From Weeksella virosa DSM 16922 (GTDB taxonomy: Bacteria > Bacteroidota > Bacteroidia > Flavobacteriales > Weeksellaceae): a stretch of 64,000 bases of DNA. The stretch covers positions 1,245,501 to 1,309,500 of the forward strand of contig NC_015144.1 in the NCBI RefSeq assembly GCF_000189415.1, read 5' to 3'. The notes below the pieces were generated by a model, which was not told the origin of the DNA, searched no databases, and was given only the letters and a program-made list of their open reading frames with translations. Both the position numbers and the translations under genes were made by a program. This document shows positions 55,116 through 64,000 of the stretch, one piece after another (the first letter of the stretch is position 1; every line of letters starts with the position of its first letter).

Positions 55116-57941
55116 ATGAATCATTCTGATAAAAGATTATTTCTATTAGATGCATATGCATTGATTTTTAGAGGTTATTATGCATTTATTAAGAACCCAA
55201 GAATCAACTCGAAAGGTTTTAACACTTCGGCAATAATGGGGTTTCTTAACTCCTTGTTCGATGTTATTCGACGAGAGCAACCCACACACTTAGCCGTAGT
55301 TTTTGATGTGGGAGAAGCAACCATAAGAACGGTTGATTTCCCTCAATATAAAGCAAACAGAGAAGAAACTCCCGAAGCCATCCGCGAAGGAGTACCTTAT
55401 ATCCAAGAAATCCTTAATGCACTAAGAATACCTGTTTTGTACGCACAAGGCTACGAAGCAGATGATGTGATTGGGACACTCGCAAAAAAAGCAGAACAAA
55501 GAGGATATACCACTTATATGGTGACTCCCGATAAAGATTTTGCACAATTGGTTAGCGAACACATCAAGATGTATAAACCACCAGCTTATGGTCGTGGAGT
55601 TGAGATTTGGGGTGTAGAAGAAGTAAAAGAAAAATACCAAATAGAAGACCCAATACAAGTAATAGACTTATTAGGTATGATGGGCGATTCGGTAGACAAC
55701 ATTCCTGGAATTCCAGGAGTTGGAGAAAAAACAGCCATAAAATTCATCAAAACATACGGGTCTTTAGAAGGGTTATTGGCCAATACTGATCAATTGAAAG
55801 GAAAACAAAAAGAGAATGTCATCGAAAATAGAGAACAAGCAATCTTATCTAAAAAATTAGCTACGATTATTACCGATGTACCCGTTGAGTTCGACGAAGA
55901 AGACTTAACAGTTTGTCCGCCCAATCTGGAGAAAGTTACCGATTTGTTTACTGAGTTAGAGTTTCGTCGAATGCTCGAAACCGTTTATAGATTATATAAT
56001 GTCGATCCTTCTAGAATCAATCAAGATACACAAAACGAGATTTCTCAATCGATACAAAAAAACAAAGAAACAACACAACAATCGTTGTTCGACTTCACCT
56101 CAGAAGAAGTAATCGTTCCGCTCAATTCTAATTTTACCAATATTAGCAATACCGATCATTTTTATCAATTGGTCGACACACCTGTGGCGCGTAGATTACT
56201 AATTGACAAAATGAAAACGTTGGACAGCTTTGCGTTCGATACCGAAACGACAAGTTTAGATCCATTAGAAGCCAAGTTAGTAGGAATTTCTTTCTCTTGG
56301 GAAAAAGGCAAAGGGTATTACCTACCCTTCCCAGAAGATTTTGATGATGCAAAAAACATTATTCTCGAGTTTGCCGAACTATTCAGCAACCCTGCAATAG
56401 AAAAAATAGGACATAACATAAAATACGACCTCAAGGTTTTGTATAAATACGGAATCCGAATTGATGGAGAAAATTTCGATACGATGATAGCACATTATCT
56501 TCTCAATCCCGATATGCGTCATAATCTCGATGTTTTGTCAGAAACATATTTAGGATATAAGCCAGTATCTATCGAAACATTGATAGGAAAGAAAGGGAAA
56601 AATCAGAAAAATTTTCGAGAAGTTGATTTGATAGAACAAACCGAATACGGTACTGAAGATTCGGATGTAACCTTTCAGTTGAAAAATATCTTCGAACCCG
56701 AACTAGAAAAAGTATCGCTCACGAAACTCTTTCGAAATATAGAAATGCCTTTGATGAAAGTTTTGGCAACAATGGAAATAGAAGGAATACGGCTAGATGT
56801 AGATTTTCTGCAGCAATTATCGAAAAAGCATCAGGAGAAAATCAAAGAGTTAGAACAAAAAATATTTTCAGAGGCAGGAGAAGAGTTTAATTTAAATTCC
56901 CCAAAACAATTGGGAGATATTCTATTCGATAAATTAAAACTCGAGCCTAAAAGTAAAAAAACCAAAACAGGGCAATATTCAACAGGAGAAGAAATACTAT
57001 CTAAATTGGCGCATTATCCAATTATCAAAAATATTTTACATTACAGACAGTTGCAAAAACTGAAATCAACCTATATCGACGCTTTGCCAGAGTTAGTGAA
57101 TCCTGTTACACAGCGTGTTCATACAACATTTGCACAAACGGTTGCCGCTACAGGGAGATTATCCTCAGTAAATCCGAACTTGCAAAATATCCCTATAAGA
57201 ACAGAAGAAGGGCAGCAAATCAGAAAAGCATTTATTGCTCGCAATCCCGAGTATAAAATAATTTCTGCCGATTATTCTCAGATAGAACTTCGGTTGATTG
57301 CGCAAATGGCACAAGATCCCGTAATGGTGAAAGCTTTCCAAGACGGAGAAGATATTCATGCGTCCACAGCAGCAAAGATTTTTGGGGTTGCACTAGATGA
57401 GGTGACAAGAGAACAGCGATCGCAAGCCAAAACCGTAAATTTTGGTATTATTTATGGTGTTTCTGCTTTTGGATTGGCGCAGCAAACAGGGCTTTCGAAT
57501 ACAGAAGCCAAAAAACTGATAGATGCTTATTACGAAACATATCCTACACTGAAAAAATATATAGATCAACAAATTGCATCTGCAAGAGAAAACGGATTTG
57601 TCGAAACTCTGATGCGGCGCAGACGTTATTTAAAAGACATCAACTCGAGAAATAATACAGTACGTTCGCATGCAGAGCGCAATGCTGTAAATGCTCCGAT
57701 CCAAGGGTCTGCAGCAGATATTGTCAAGTTGGCTATGATTCAAATCCAGAAAGAGCTGGATAAGAAGTTTGCCACCAAAATGCTCCTTCAGGTACATGAT
57801 GAGTTGGTGTTTGATGCACCCATTAGCGAAGTAGAAGAAGTGAGTAAAATGATAAAAACCACCATGGAGTCGGTAATACAAATGGAAGTTCCTTTGGTGG
57901 CGGAAGTTGGTGTAGGAGATAATTGGTTAGAAGCGCATTAG
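55116..57941 (+). CDS. polA: DNA polymerase I
   Basis: This 941-aa repair and lagging-strand polymerase has three domains. The 5' nuclease (~1-290) contains VFDVGEATIRTVDFPQYKAN and MGDSVDNIPGIPGVGEKTA. The 3'-5' proofreading domain keeps its acidic residues (FAFDTETTSLDPLEAKLVG). The polymerase shows motif A DYSQIELRLIA, motif B RSQAKTVNFGIIYG and motif C VHDELVFD. All catalytic residues look intact. It ends at a very strong bidirectional hairpin. Confidence 0.97.
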   Translation: MNHSDKRLFLLDAYALIFRGYYAFIKNPRINSKGFNTSAIMGFLNSLFDVIRREQPTHLAVVFDVGEATIRTVDFPQYKANREETPEAIREGVPYIQEILNALRIPVLYAQGYEADDVIGTLAKKAEQRGYTTYMVTPDKDFAQLVSEHIKMYKPPAYGRGVEIWGVEEVKEKYQIEDPIQVIDLLGMMGDSVDNIPGIPGVGEKTAIKFIKTYGSLEGLLANTDQLKGKQKENVIENREQAILSKKLATIITDVPVEFDEEDLTVCPPNLEKVTDLFTELEFRRMLETVYRLYNVDPSRINQDTQNEISQSIQKNKETTQQSLFDFTSEEVIVPLNSNFTNISNTDHFYQLVDTPVARRLLIDKMKTLDSFAFDTETTSLDPLEAKLVGISFSWEKGKGYYLPFPEDFDDAKNIILEFAELFSNPAIEKIGHNIKYDLKVLYKYGIRIDGENFDTMIAHYLLNPDMRHNLDVLSETYLGYKPVSIETLIGKKGKNQKNFREVDLIEQTEYGTEDSDVTFQLKNIFEPELEKVSLTKLFRNIEMPLMKVLATMEIEGIRLDVDFLQQLSKKHQEKIKELEQKIFSEAGEEFNLNSPKQLGDILFDKLKLEPKSKKTKTGQYSTGEEILSKLAHYPIIKNILHYRQLQKLKSTYIDALPELVNPVTQRVHTTFAQTVAATGRLSSVNPNLQNIPIRTEEGQQIRKAFIARNPEYKIISADYSQIELRLIAQMAQDPVMVKAFQDGEDIHASTAAKIFGVALDEVTREQRSQAKTVNFGIIYGVSAFGLAQQTGLSNTEAKKLIDAYYETYPTLKKYIDQQIASARENGFVETLMRRRRYLKDINSRNNTVRSHAERNAVNAPIQGSAADIVKLAMIQIQKELDKKFATKMLLQVHDELVFDAPISEVEEVSKMIKTTMESVIQMEVPLVAEVGVGDNWLEAH

Positions 57942-57970
57942 ATCTTTGTGTCTTCTTATATACAGTGATT

Positions 57971-58020
57971 CTACAATAAAATAAGCGCAGAATTTTTTTT
58001 CTGCGCTTATTTTATTGTAG
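57971..58020. terminator. Bidirectional terminator, 22-bp perfect inverted repeat
   Basis: Arms 57971-57992 and 57999-58020 are perfectly complementary around a T6 loop; the core is AAGCGCAGAA/TTCTGCGCTT. It separates convergent polA and the guanylyltransferase gene. Confidence 0.9.
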
Positions 58021-58049
58021 GTTGTTTTTTTATTCTATTAAGAAAATCT

Positions 58050-59123
58050 CTAACAAAAACGATCGCCCTTACTCAGTTTAAGATCGTTGACATACGTTTT
58101 GATTTCTTGATCATTTTTTTTAGGACAAATCAGTAAGCCTTCTTTGGTATCGACTATAATATAATCATCGAGACCATCGATAATCATTGCTTTTTTAGTT
58201 GTGTTGTAGATGATACTATTGGTTGTATTGTATACTTGAACATGCTTCCCTTTGATGATATTCTCTTCTTCGTTTTTCTTTCCGTATTCGAACAAAGAAT
58301 TCCATGTTCCGAGGTCTGTCCAACCGAATTCTGCAGGTACTACATACACATTTTTAGATTTTTCGAGTACCCCGACATCAATAGAAATCATTGGTAAGGT
58401 CGAATAAACAGAACGCAAAATAACTTCGTTGTTGGTTCCATTCTCGAAATAGGAGTTGAGCGTCTTGTACATGCTAGGTAATAATTCTTTGAAAGCGTCT
58501 AAAATAGCCCGTACCGACCAAATAAAAATTCCAGAATTCCATAAAAATTCACCACTCTTCAGTAAGGTTTCAGCTATTTCTAAACTAGGCTTTTCCGTAA
58601 AAGTCAAGACCTTAGATATGGGATCACTCGAAAAGTTATTATACTGTATATATCCATAGCCAGTTTCTGCTCGAGTTGGTTTTATGCCTAAGGTTATTAA
58701 TTTTTCATCATCCACATGATCGAAAGCAAAGTTTACTTTATGCATAAATTCTTCTTCATCCAAAATAAGATGGTCAGACGGAGCAACAATAATTTTTGCT
58801 TTCTTATTGATTTCTCGGATAATGAGAGATGATAAAAGATTACAGGCAGCAGTATTGATAGCCTGTGGTTCTCGAATAATATTGAAGGGATGAAGTTCGC
58901 TCAATTGTTCCATTGTAATATCAACATACTGTTGGCTGGTAACAACAAAAATATTTTCTACCGGAACAACTTTCTTTAGGCGTTCATACGTTATCTGGAT
59001 AAACGTTTTTCCGGTTCCTAAAATATCATGAAATTGTTTAGGCTTTCGGGTTGTACTCAACGGCCAAAAACGTGTGCCAATTCCACCCGCCATAATTACA
59101 GCGTAGCGATCATTCTGTTTCAT
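58050..59123 (-). CDS. manC: Mannose-1-phosphate guanylyltransferase
   Basis: This 357-aa cytosolic enzyme makes GDP-mannose from mannose-1-phosphate and GTP for surface glycans. It has the nucleotide-binding signature MAGGIGTRFWPLSTTRKPKQ, IIVAPSDHLI, LTFTEKPSLEIAETLL and SIDVGVLEKSKNVYVVPAEF. Length matches the single-domain form without the phosphomannose isomerase tail. Its ATG overlaps the stop of the SprT-like gene by 4 bp, so the two are coupled. Confidence 0.92.
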   Translation of the reverse strand: MKQNDRYAVIMAGGIGTRFWPLSTTRKPKQFHDILGTGKTFIQITYERLKKVVPVENIFVVTSQQYVDITMEQLSELHPFNIIREPQAINTAACNLLSSLIIREINKKAKIIVAPSDHLILDEEEFMHKVNFAFDHVDDEKLITLGIKPTRAETGYGYIQYNNFSSDPISKVLTFTEKPSLEIAETLLKSGEFLWNSGIFIWSVRAILDAFKELLPSMYKTLNSYFENGTNNEVILRSVYSTLPMISIDVGVLEKSKNVYVVPAEFGWTDLGTWNSLFEYGKKNEEENIIKGKHVQVYNTTNSIIYNTTKKAMIIDGLDDYIIVDTKEGLLICPKKNDQEIKTYVNDLKLSKGDRFC

Positions 59124-59707
59124 TCTTTCACTCTATTTACTTGGGCAAGACCACTTACTAAATACTTCTTACCTGTATTTTTTTCATGACAAAGATACCT
59201 TATTTTTCTTTTTTTTCCTTTCTGTAAAAGTTTATTTCCTATGTAGAAAAGGCTTCCTTCTGGCAAATCTTCTAAATAAGGCAAACCGCTCTCATTTCTC
59301 AAAAGATTTTTAGCAATGCCCGGATCAGCGGTGACAGAAGCTTTTGGTTTGCGTGCATGTTGCAAAATATAAGGCTGTATTTCGGTAGAATAAAGATAAG
59401 CCGAATCGATCAAAAGTTTAGAAAAAGTCTCTTTCCATTCTTTCCCGTGTGCTAAAATTAGTTTCCCATGAAAGTCGTGATAAGCTTTTAGATGAGCAAA
59501 CTCATGTGTGAGAACAAAAAAGAAGGCCTCGGGTGATAAATTTCCGTTTACCGAGATAGAATGTAAAATACCGTTTTTGCGGTAATCGCCCAATTTTGTT
59601 TTGCGATTGGGCGTTATTCTTAGTTGTATTTTAAAAGGCGAAAACCATGTTTCAATCAAAGGTAAAGCATCTTTAGGAACATAATTTTCAAGTTGTCGAT
59701 AGTGCAC
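59120..59707 (-). CDS. SprT-like zinc metallopeptidase domain protein
   Basis: This 195-aa protein carries HEFAHLKAYHDFHG, giving the HExxH zinc site with a downstream His, and HGKEWKETF, as in the SprT/Spartan family. The C-terminal YLCHEKNTGKKYLV has one Cys where a zinc ribbon might be reduced. SprT-like proteins include DNA-protein crosslink proteases in eukaryotes; the bacterial role is unclear. It is the first gene of the unit with manC and divergent from mlaE. Confidence 0.82.
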   Translation of the reverse strand: MHYRQLENYVPKDALPLIETWFSPFKIQLRITPNRKTKLGDYRKNGILHSISVNGNLSPEAFFFVLTHEFAHLKAYHDFHGKLILAHGKEWKETFSKLLIDSAYLYSTEIQPYILQHARKPKASVTADPGIAKNLLRNESGLPYLEDLPEGSLFYIGNKLLQKGKKRKIRYLCHEKNTGKKYLVSGLAQVNRVKE

Positions 59708-59759
59708 TTTGTCGAATATTTAAAAAGAATATAACAATAAAAATACTATTTTTGTGGCA

Positions 59760-60506
59760 ATGAAATTGTTTGAAAACTTAGGGAGATACGTTTTGCTGAT
59801 GACAAAAGTATTTCAAAAACCTATCAAGTTTAAATATTTTTGGAAATTAATCATCCGCGAAGTGATGGATCTCGGGATGAGTTCCTTGGGTATTGTGACG
59901 TTTATTTCTACGTTTATGGGTGCCGTTGTTGCGATTCAAATGGCTCAAAATTTTCGAGGATCAGAAATTCCAGTTCCCGATGCATATATCGGTTATGCAA
60001 CAAAAGTAGTGTTAGTTTTAGAATTTTCCCCAACCATTGTTTCGCTTATTCTGGCGGGGAAAGTTGGTTCTTATATCGCCTCTAGTATTGGTACAATGAG
60101 AGTGACCGAACAAATCGATGCATTGGATGTGATGGGAATTAATTCTCCTAACTTTCTCATTTTACCGAAAATAATAGCTTGTGTATTTTTCTTTCCATTC
60201 CTGATCGCTATTAGTATAGGATTCGGGATTCTAGGAGGACATCTCATTGGTGTTTTTACCAAAATGTGGGCACCAGTCGATTTTGTACAAGGACTACAAA
60301 TGGGAATGGCTCTAAAATTCTATATTTATACTTTCTTCAAAACCATGGTGTTTGCATTTGTTATTGCTACAGTACCAGCTTATTATGGGTATTACGTAAG
60401 CGGAGGATCTCTAGAGGTGGGACGCTCGAGTACGACAGCAGTTGTATGGACATCGATTTGCATCATCATTCTCAACTTATTATTAACCCAAACCATTCTT
60501 AGCTAA
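59760..60506 (+). CDS. mlaE: MlaE-type ABC transporter permease
   Basis: I start at the ATG at 59760 (248 aa); a GTG 6 bp upstream is part of a TATTTTG promoter box. The protein has about five membrane helices and the MlaE hallmarks GMSSLGIVTFISTFMGAVVA, LEFSPTIVSLILAGKVGSYI and MRVTEQIDALDVMGINS. It is the inner-membrane permease for phospholipid or lipid trafficking between membranes. Its stop overlaps the mlaF start (TAATG). The MCE-domain partner (MlaD) is not in this window. Confidence 0.9.
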   Translation: MKLFENLGRYVLLMTKVFQKPIKFKYFWKLIIREVMDLGMSSLGIVTFISTFMGAVVAIQMAQNFRGSEIPVPDAYIGYATKVVLVLEFSPTIVSLILAGKVGSYIASSIGTMRVTEQIDALDVMGINSPNFLILPKIIACVFFFPFLIAISIGFGILGGHLIGVFTKMWAPVDFVQGLQMGMALKFYIYTFFKTMVFAFVIATVPAYYGYYVSGGSLEVGRSSTTAVVWTSICIIILNLLLTQTILS

Positions 60507-61273
60507 TGATTGAAGTAAGAAACATAACTAAATCGTTCGATGATATCGAGGTATTAAAAGGTTTTTCGGTCGATTTTCACGAAGGGAAAACCAATCTCAT
60601 TATCGGACAAAGTGGTTCAGGTAAAACAGTTTTCTTAAAATGTTTGATAGGATTATTAATGCCGACCTCTGGAGAAATCTACTTCAATGGTGAAAATACT
60701 ATTGATTATGATTACAAACAAAGACAATATTTACGAGAACAAATTGGAGTTGTATTTCAGGGAAGTGCCCTTTTTGATTCGATGAATATTCTAGAAAATG
60801 TTTGCTTCCCATTAGAGATGTTCTCTAATCTATCTAGACAAGAAGCTATTGCAAGAGCTAAGAAAATGCTTGATCGTGTAGAAATAGCCAAAGAAGCTTT
60901 GGTAAAATATCCATCAGAAATTTCAGGTGGTATGCAAAAAAGGGTCGCTATTGCTCGTGCAATGATCAACGAACCAAAATTCCTATTTGCCGATGAACCA
61001 AACTCTGGGCTCGACCCAAAAACAGCTCTAGTTATCGATAAATTGATTTATGAGATTACACAAGAGTACAATACAACAACGGTGGTTAATACCCACGATA
61101 TGAATTCGGTGATGGAAATTGGAGATAAAATTATTTTCCTGAAACAAGGCTACCTTGAATGGGAAGGGACAAAAGATGAAATACTCACGGCCGACAATAA
61201 ATCGGTGATAGATTTTGTATATTCATCAGAACTTTTTACGAAATTGAGAACAGCATTATTAAAAGACAAATAA
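60506..61273 (+). CDS. mlaF: MlaF-type ABC transporter ATP-binding protein
   Basis: This 255-aa ATPase has Walker A GQSGSGKTVFLK, Q-loop VVFQGSALFDSM, signature SGGMQKRVAIARAM and Walker B LFADEPNSGLDP, with the switch His in VNTHDMNSV. The SALFDSM and SGGMQKR forms are typical of the Mla/MCE-linked subfamily. It is coupled to mlaE by a one-base overlap and followed 13 bp later by an OMP gene, which may belong to the same transcript. Confidence 0.92.
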   Translation: MIEVRNITKSFDDIEVLKGFSVDFHEGKTNLIIGQSGSGKTVFLKCLIGLLMPTSGEIYFNGENTIDYDYKQRQYLREQIGVVFQGSALFDSMNILENVCFPLEMFSNLSRQEAIARAKKMLDRVEIAKEALVKYPSEISGGMQKRVAIARAMINEPKFLFADEPNSGLDPKTALVIDKLIYEITQEYNTTTVVNTHDMNSVMEIGDKIIFLKQGYLEWEGTKDEILTADNKSVIDFVYSSELFTKLRTALLKDK

Positions 61274-61286
61274 AAAAATAAATACC

Positions 61287-61886
61287 ATGAGAAAAAAATT
61301 ATTTATCGCAACAACTGCATTAATTACAGGATTTGCACAAGCTCAAAGTTTAGATTTTGGATTGAAGGCAGGCGTTGTTTTCAATGCCGATAACGGTAAG
61401 TCGGTAGTAGAAAATGCTGGAAATATTTTCAGAGACAAAGGAAACGGATCTACAGGTTTCCAGGCAGGAGCCTTAATTCGTGCAAAATTTGCAGGAATTT
61501 ATGTACAGCCAGAAGTATTGTATACACAATATAAAAATGAGTATGAAACGCAAGGAATCCAATACGACATTACTAAAAAAAGAATTGATATCCCTGTAGG
61601 AATTGGAAAAGAATTTTTAGGATTAGCTCACGTACAAATCGGACCAACCTTTTCTTATTACTTTAATGACGATATTTCTTTTAACGAAATTTCCAAAGCA
61701 AAACAAGATGAATTTAATGTAGGAATGCATATCGGTGCAGGAGTAGAAGTCTCTAGATTCTTATTCGATTTGCGTTACGAATTTGGATTTGGGAAAGTAA
61801 CGTCTGAGTTTATAAAAGATAACTGGGATTACAAAACAGAATCAACTCCGAAACTCCTAAATTTGTCGGTAGCTTATTTATTCTAA
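61287..61886 (+). CDS. Outer-membrane beta-barrel protein (PorT-like family)
   Basis: This 199-aa protein has a signal peptide (KKLFIATTALITGFAQAQ) and beta-strands such as LDFGLKAGVVFNADNGKS, GFQAGALIRAKFAGIYVQPE and FDLRYEFGFGKVTSEF, ending LNLSVAYLF with a C-terminal Phe. This is the small outer-membrane barrel (OMP_b-brl_2) type. Its closeness to mlaF hints at a role with lipid transport, but this is only positional. Confidence 0.75.
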   Translation: MRKKLFIATTALITGFAQAQSLDFGLKAGVVFNADNGKSVVENAGNIFRDKGNGSTGFQAGALIRAKFAGIYVQPEVLYTQYKNEYETQGIQYDITKKRIDIPVGIGKEFLGLAHVQIGPTFSYYFNDDISFNEISKAKQDEFNVGMHIGAGVEVSRFLFDLRYEFGFGKVTSEFIKDNWDYKTESTPKLLNLSVAYLF

Positions 61887-61935
61887 ATCTGTTATAAAAC
61901 TATAGAAGATTGTTGGAAATAAGCAAATAGAAGCC

Positions 61936-61943
61936 TATTTTTG
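61936..61943 (+). promoter_or_regulatory. -7 box for the TPR protein gene
   Basis: TATTTTTG matches TAnnTTTG, 21 bp before the ATG at 61965. TTG at 61913-61915 lies 20 bp upstream of it as a weak -33. Confidence 0.55.
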
Positions 61944-61964
61944 CAATCGCATTAATAATATTAC

Positions 61965-62666
61965 ATGGCAAAGAAAGTAAAAAACGAAGAGTCTACAACA
62001 GAGGAATTGGTACAGAAATTAGATCGTACCGCCCTTAATATGGAACTCTTCTTAGAAAAAAATGCTAAAGCTATAGGAATTGTAATCGGCATAGTGGTGC
62101 TTGCTGCATTGGGTTATTTCGCTTATATAAAATTAATCGTAGACCCAAAATCAGATCAAGCACTCAAAGAAATGGTGACAGCAGAACGACTGTTCGAGCA
62201 AGACTCAATCGGTCAAGCACTCAACGGGAGCAAAGGAAGTTATATGGGGCTGCAACAAATCGTAGACGAGTATGGCAATACAGATGCGGGAAATTTAGCC
62301 AAACTAAAGGCCGGAGTTGCATATTACAAACTGGGTGATTATACAACTGCGATAAAAATGTTCGAAGATTTCTCGACCAAAGATCCAGTTCTTATGGCTC
62401 AGAAATACGGAATGATCGGAAACTGTTTAGTACAAACCGGGAAAGTAGAAGAAGGTTTGCCATATTATGTAAAAGCAGCAGAAGCAACCAACGTTGTTAC
62501 CATCGAGCAAACATATTATACCAAAGCAGGCAATATTGCGATGAGCTTAGGTAAGAATGAAGATGCGCTAAAATATTTCCAGACAATTGTAGATAAATAC
62601 CCAGGAGCAAACAATAACGAAGCAGAGAAGTTTGTAGAACGTCTAACTTATGCGCTAGGTCAGTAA
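61965..62666 (+). CDS. Membrane-anchored TPR protein (YfgM-like)
   Basis: This 233-aa protein has a charged cytosolic N-terminus and one membrane helix (AIGIVIGIVVLAALGYFAYI). Four or so tetratricopeptide helices follow (LAKLKAGVAYYKLGDYTTAI, YGMIGNCLVQTGKVEEGLPY, GNIAMSLGKNEDALKYFQTI). The layout resembles YfgM, a periplasmic chaperone-linked protein, but the match is general. It stands before ribH with a terminator between. Confidence 0.78.
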   Translation: MAKKVKNEESTTEELVQKLDRTALNMELFLEKNAKAIGIVIGIVVLAALGYFAYIKLIVDPKSDQALKEMVTAERLFEQDSIGQALNGSKGSYMGLQQIVDEYGNTDAGNLAKLKAGVAYYKLGDYTTAIKMFEDFSTKDPVLMAQKYGMIGNCLVQTGKVEEGLPYYVKAAEATNVVTIEQTYYTKAGNIAMSLGKNEDALKYFQTIVDKYPGANNNEAEKFVERLTYALGQ

Positions 62667-62698
62667 TAAAACAAACAAAAGATAGAAGACTATCAAAT

Positions 62699-62742
62699 AA
62701 AAAGTCGGGTTGGATACAATTATTATTCGGCCCGACTTTTTT
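62699..62742 (+). terminator. Intrinsic terminator before ribH
   Basis: Stem AAAAAGTCGGG/CCCGACTTTTT with a long AT-rich loop and a T-run tail. Confidence 0.8.
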
Positions 62743-62795
62743 CTTGGCAAGAATAGCCGTAATTTTACTCATGCACAAAATAATAACATAATATA

Positions 62796-63290
62796 ATGGC
62801 AACTGAAAATAAAAATCTATCACAGTACGATAAAAGCACACTACCATCAGGTAAAGGAAAATGCTTTGCAATCGTAACCTCAGAATGGAATAATCACATA
62901 ACATTCAATCTAAGAGATGGCGTAAAAGATACGTTGATAGATTTGGGAGTAGATGAAAAAGATATCTTAATGATGCATGTGCCAGGTAGTTTCGAGTTGG
63001 TCTATGGAGCCGATAAAATCGCACAAAAGTACCCAAATCTCGACGGAATAATAGCGGTAGGATGCGTCATAAGAGGAGAAACCGCACACTTTGATTATGT
63101 CTGCCAAGGCGTTACCCAAGGTATTCAATTTCTTAATCAGAAACATCCAATGCCCATAATATTCTGTTTATTAACTGATGAAAACGAACAACAATCGATT
63201 GATCGTTCGGGCGGAAAACATGGGAATAAAGGAGTAGAAGCAGGTGTTGCAGCTGTAATCATGGCCGATTTCAAATCTCAATTATCGTAA
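62796..63290 (+). CDS. ribH: 6,7-dimethyl-8-ribityllumazine synthase
   Basis: This 164-aa enzyme makes the riboflavin precursor from a pyrimidine and dihydroxybutanone phosphate, usually as a 60-mer or pentamer. It has FAIVTSEWNNHIT, VPGSFELVYGADKIA, VGCVIRGETAHFDYVCQGV (with the catalytic His) and GGKHGNKGVEAGVAAVIMA. No FMN riboswitch is visible upstream. It is 10 bp from the thioesterase gene on the same strand. Confidence 0.95.
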   Translation: MATENKNLSQYDKSTLPSGKGKCFAIVTSEWNNHITFNLRDGVKDTLIDLGVDEKDILMMHVPGSFELVYGADKIAQKYPNLDGIIAVGCVIRGETAHFDYVCQGVTQGIQFLNQKHPMPIIFCLLTDENEQQSIDRSGGKHGNKGVEAGVAAVIMADFKSQLS

Positions 63291-63300
63291 ATATTGTAAA

Positions 63301-64000
63301 TGAATCCTGTCGATTATTATACCGAAAAATTTTATATCGATTACAGTAGAGTCTATCCCAACCGTAAAATAAAATACCCAGAATTGGCAAACATTCTACA
63401 AATAACCGCAGCCAATCATGCAGATTTTTGTGGTTTGGGTTTTGATGATTTGCAGCATAATAAACAGGCTTGGGTGATGAATCGGATTCGGATTGAGATT
63501 GATACTTTACCCGAACTCAATGATGAGGTTACAATTGATACTTGGCTAGAGTTACTTCGTGTTCCGAAATCTATTCGGAACCTCGAGATAAAGAAAGAAG
63601 GGAAGAAACTAGTCGGTGTGTCGAGTTTGTGGGCCGTTTTCAATACAGAAAGAAGACGTCCAGAAGCATTGAAAATTGACGCTGACCACCTGAAAATTTT
63701 CACTGATTTACATGCGACATCTTTGGAAAATAATAAAATAGAAACTCCAGAAAGTTTCCAGAAAGTTGCAGAATATCAAGTAAAATTATCAGATTTAGAT
63801 GTAGTGAATCATGTTAATAATATTCAATATCTCACTTGGTGCCTCGATACTTTGTCCAAAGAAGAAGTATTGGAACGCTCGATTGCCGTTTTGGAAATGA
63901 ATTTTCTCAAAGAACTATCTTACCAGAAAATTATACATATCGAACAATATCGACAAGAACACGAACTCTATTTACGCATTAGAGATGAACAGTTTATATA
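63301..64000 (+). CDS. Acyl-ACP thioesterase (double hotdog), 3' end outside window
   Basis: The ATG at 63301 opens a frame that runs to the window end without a stop (233 codons). It resembles bacterial FatA-type thioesterases that release fatty acids from acyl carrier protein. The first hotdog has DYSRVYPNRKIKYPELANIL and HADFCGLGFDDL; the second has LSDLDVVNHVNNIQYLTWCL, with the catalytic Asn and His of the N-x-H-x-N-N-x-x-Y-x-x-W signature. It starts 10 bp after ribH and is probably co-transcribed. Confidence 0.85.

Noticed and set aside
62743..62795. FMN riboswitch before ribH
   Set aside because: The gap after the terminator is only ~50 bp and lacks the conserved RFN stems.

Overview
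This window looks like a chromosomal segment of a low-GC Bacteroidota of class Flavobacteriia, most like the Weeksellaceae (Weeksella/Empedobacter type; placement is inferred). Supporting signs are a SusC/SusD pair, TonB-dependent receptors, a Porin_10-type porin, type III glutamine synthetase, monomeric isocitrate dehydrogenase, a Rho with a long disordered insertion, and TAnnTTTG -7 promoter boxes with few Shine-Dalgarno (SD) sites. The F-ATPase locus (atpBEFHAG) lacks beta and epsilon genes, a split known in this phylum.

Layout. 1-4.3 kb: secreted proteins, hydroxyacyl-CoA dehydrogenase plus Gfo/Idh oxidoreductase, pcm. 4.5-14.6 kb: icd, a very large SprA-like outer-membrane protein, DUF2809, hutH, folE, cysS. 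14.7-23 kb: SusC/SusD, Porin_10, DUF2891, a HAD protein. 23-29.8 kb: dusB divergent from the ATP synthase operon. 30-34.8 kb (minus): a tightly coupled TonB receptor, acid phosphatase and phytase operon, probably for scavenging phosphate from phytate and other esters. 35-45.3 kb: FAD oxidoreductase, ABC-F protein, small OMP, rho, DUF4293, glnN, and a trimethylamine monooxygenase gene behind a long hairpin-rich leader. 45.6-47 kb: aminotransferase and tRNA-Met(CAT).

47-53.4 kb is an accessory island directly after the tRNA. It holds four orphan Rhs C-terminal tips. Each ends at the same conserved core boundary (a PNPxEWVDPxG motif) and then switches to a different predicted nuclease toxin: LHH, an HH/N/H type, GIY-YIG/URI-like, and WHH. 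Each is followed by a different immunity-type gene. The core pieces are nearly identical, GC-rich and proteobacterial in style, and truncated to different extents at the left. One copy has two nonsense changes. No full-length Rhs, secretion gene, transposase or integrase is visible. This is the most unusual part of the window.

53.4-64 kb returns to core genes: ferredoxin-NADP reductase, 2Fe-2S ferredoxin, polA, manC, a SprT-like protein, mlaE/mlaF, an OMP, a TPR protein, ribH and the start of an acyl-ACP thioesterase cut by the window end. Most transcription units end in clear intrinsic terminators.
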